A stretch of 64,000 nt of DNA, from contig NZ_BAAAFZ010000038.1 of the NCBI RefSeq assembly GCF_039523795.1, positions 62,001-126,000 of the forward strand, given 5' to 3'. This DNA is from Craurococcus roseus. Lineage in GTDB: Bacteria; Pseudomonadota; Alphaproteobacteria; Acetobacterales; Acetobacteraceae. Made by a program: the position numbers and the translations under genes. Positions 63,257-64,000 of this stretch are shown in pieces. The notes beneath the pieces are model-generated. The model made no database searches. It was not told the origin of the DNA and saw only the letters and a list, made by a program, of their open reading frames with translations. Each line of letters starts with the position of its first letter. Position 1 is the first letter of the stretch.

Positions 63257-63308
63257 GCATATTTATTTTTGGGACGTTTCGTGTTTATGTTGCAAAATAA
63301 AAATATGC
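63257..63308. repeat. AT-rich imperfect inverted repeat
   Basis: GCATATTTATTTTTG (63257-63271) and CAAAATAAAAATATGC (63293-63308) are imperfect inverted arms around a 21-nt centre, in a region of strikingly low GC. It lies between the 41-residue gene (ending 63346) and the 72-residue gene (63143), all on the minus strand. It might be a promoter/operator for the latter, or a terminator for the mobA unit, with a GC hairpin (GCCGCC/GGCGGC, near 63320-63340) just before it on that strand. Confidence 0.55.
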
Positions 63309-63345
63309 TGCCCGCTTGCCGCCTCGCCCAGGGCGGCGGAACGCC

Positions 63346-63471
63346 TCACAAACGCACGGCGTCCGACCGGTAGAAGTCGCCGGCCGTGCTCTGGACTTCG
63401 CTGTTGAGGATGAAGGCCGCCCCTGTCGCCAGGGCCGCGGCCAACAGCACCCCGGTGATGATGGCTTTCAC
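63346..63471 (-). CDS. 41-residue single-TM peptide coupled to mobA
   Basis: GTG at 63471 opens a 41-codon frame: MKAIITGVLLAAALATGAAF as a TM or signal-anchor, then ILNSEVQSTAGDFYRSDAVR and a final leucine. The GTG overlaps the mobA stop in GTGA, so it should be translated by re-initiation. The short polar tail would face the periplasm. It is unlike random frames in having a basic start, a clean 18-residue hydrophobic core and a balanced tail. Function unknown; the position suggests a link to molybdenum-enzyme biology. Confidence 0.65.
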   Translation of the reverse strand: MKAIITGVLLAAALATGAAFILNSEVQSTAGDFYRSDAVRL

Positions 63472-63998
63472 GGCGGTTTTTCCCTCTTCGATCCTTCTTC
63501 ATTCCCTATGGGCACGCCGTTGGGCCGCCGCAAGAGAATGCGCTCCGCCGTTGCGAGGTCGTCCGGCGCGTTGGCGTTGAAGAACGGGTCCACCGGCGCG
63601 GCCGGCCACCCCTCCACGGCGCAGCCGAAGCGGGCGGTCCAACGGTCGATCTTGCGCTCTCCCCCGGCCAGCGCGTCCCGGAGGGCGGACCTGAGCGATA
63701 CCGGCCAAAGCCCGACCGGCGGGTGCGTCCGGCCCTCCGTGGCGGCGCAAGCCAGCGGTGCGCCGTCCCGCTCCCGCGCGGCGTGCAGCCTTTCCGCCAG
63801 GTCGAAGGGCAGGAAAGGGCAGTCGCCGGGCACGGTCAGCACCCAGGGCAGCTCCGGCCGCCGCTCCGCCGCCCAGTCGAGCGCCGCCAGCACGCCGGCC
63901 AGCGGCCCCGGGTTGTCCGGCACCCCGTCCGCTACCACGGGCAGGCCGTAGTCGGCGAAGCGCCCCGGGTCGCCGTTCGCGTTCAGCACCACCGACGC
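63468..63998 (-). CDS. mobA: Molybdenum cofactor guanylyltransferase, 5' partial
   Basis: The frame runs off the right edge; 177 codons are visible and the N-terminal GTP-binding loop is missing. VLTVPGDCPFLPFDLAERLH (metal/nucleotide region), THPPVGLWPVSLRSALRDAL and DPFFNANAPDDLATAERILL match the C-terminal two thirds of MobA. It attaches GMP to molybdopterin to form the MGD cofactor of DMSO-reductase-family enzymes. It is co-translated with the 41-residue peptide gene downstream. Confidence 0.9.
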   Translation of the reverse strand, partial: ASVVLNANGDPGRFADYGLPVVADGVPDNPGPLAGVLAALDWAAERRPELPWVLTVPGDCPFLPFDLAERLHAARERDGAPLACAATEGRTHPPVGLWPVSLRSALRDALAGGERKIDRWTARFGCAVEGWPAAPVDPFFNANAPDDLATAERILLRRPNGVPIGNEEGSKREKPP

Positions 63999-64000
63999 CA

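Overview
The window is a roughly 70% GC chromosomal segment packed with genes. It suggests a free-living alphaproteobacterium, most likely Acetobacteraceae/Roseomonas-like or another Rhodospirillales member. The grounds are the very high GC, frequent GTG and TTG starts, an Rrf2-sufBCDS-sufU-sufT-sufA operon, solute-binding proteins of the Bug/TctC, Liv, Dpp and Tau types, an HWE-family histidine kinase and a zinc-less ribosomal L31. This placement is inferred from gene content; no rRNA or tRNA gene is in the window. There is no transposase, integrase, phage gene or CRISPR array, so this looks like core and metabolic chromosome.

Layout. 0-5.3 kb: the 3' part of a Pat-like NDP-forming acyl-CoA synthetase/GNAT fusion, an XRE regulator, and a hyi-glxR glyoxylate pair. 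5.4-12.3 kb: an AI-2E/PerM transporter, then a complete Dpp/Opp ABC operon. 12.3-12.6 kb: a non-coding stretch with three degenerate ~88-bp repeats. 12.6-20.7 kb: enoyl-CoA hydratase, a DUF3141 PHA-synthase-like protein, TonB with DUF6489, an MFS carrier, and pdxY-cfa. 20.9-25.5 kb: a complete branched-chain amino-acid-type (Liv) ABC operon. 25.6-29.6 kb: a PPOX flavoprotein, rpmE, a small heat-shock gene behind a ROSE-like RNA thermometer, ettA and a GNAT.

29.6-34.1 kb: a four-gene minus-strand operon (SDR, ADP-forming acyl-CoA synthetase, nitroreductase, NUDIX) in which every junction overlaps. It diverges from a Tau/Ssu-type ABC operon (34.2-36.7 kb). 36.8-43.4 kb: an eight-gene SUF iron-sulfur operon with a candidate autoregulatory operator. 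43.4-49.3 kb: a metallo-beta-lactamase-fold enzyme, an RlmD/TrmA-type RNA methyltransferase, DUF2721, a glutaryl-CoA-dehydrogenase-like enzyme and a DEAD-box helicase. 49.5-53.4 kb: a small secreted four-cysteine protein, a lipase-3-like protein with a calcium-loop tail, and parE. 53.4-59.1 kb: dps, an MFS exporter, DUF962, and an HWE kinase divergent from a purine permease. 59.2-64 kb: an orphan Bug-family binding protein, nitronate monooxygenase, a CaiB-type CoA transferase, two small genes and mobA running off the end.

Taken together, four solute-uptake systems feed several CoA-based routes (acyl-CoA synthetases, CoA transferase, hydratase, dehydrogenase), alongside Fe-S assembly and stress functions (Dps, Hsp20, CFA). 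I found no wholly new multi-gene system. The best leads are the 88-bp repeat array, the translationally coupled SDR/ACS/nitroreductase/NUDIX operon, the lipase-like protein without an export signal, the 41-residue membrane peptide coupled to mobA, and several operator- or thermometer-like elements.
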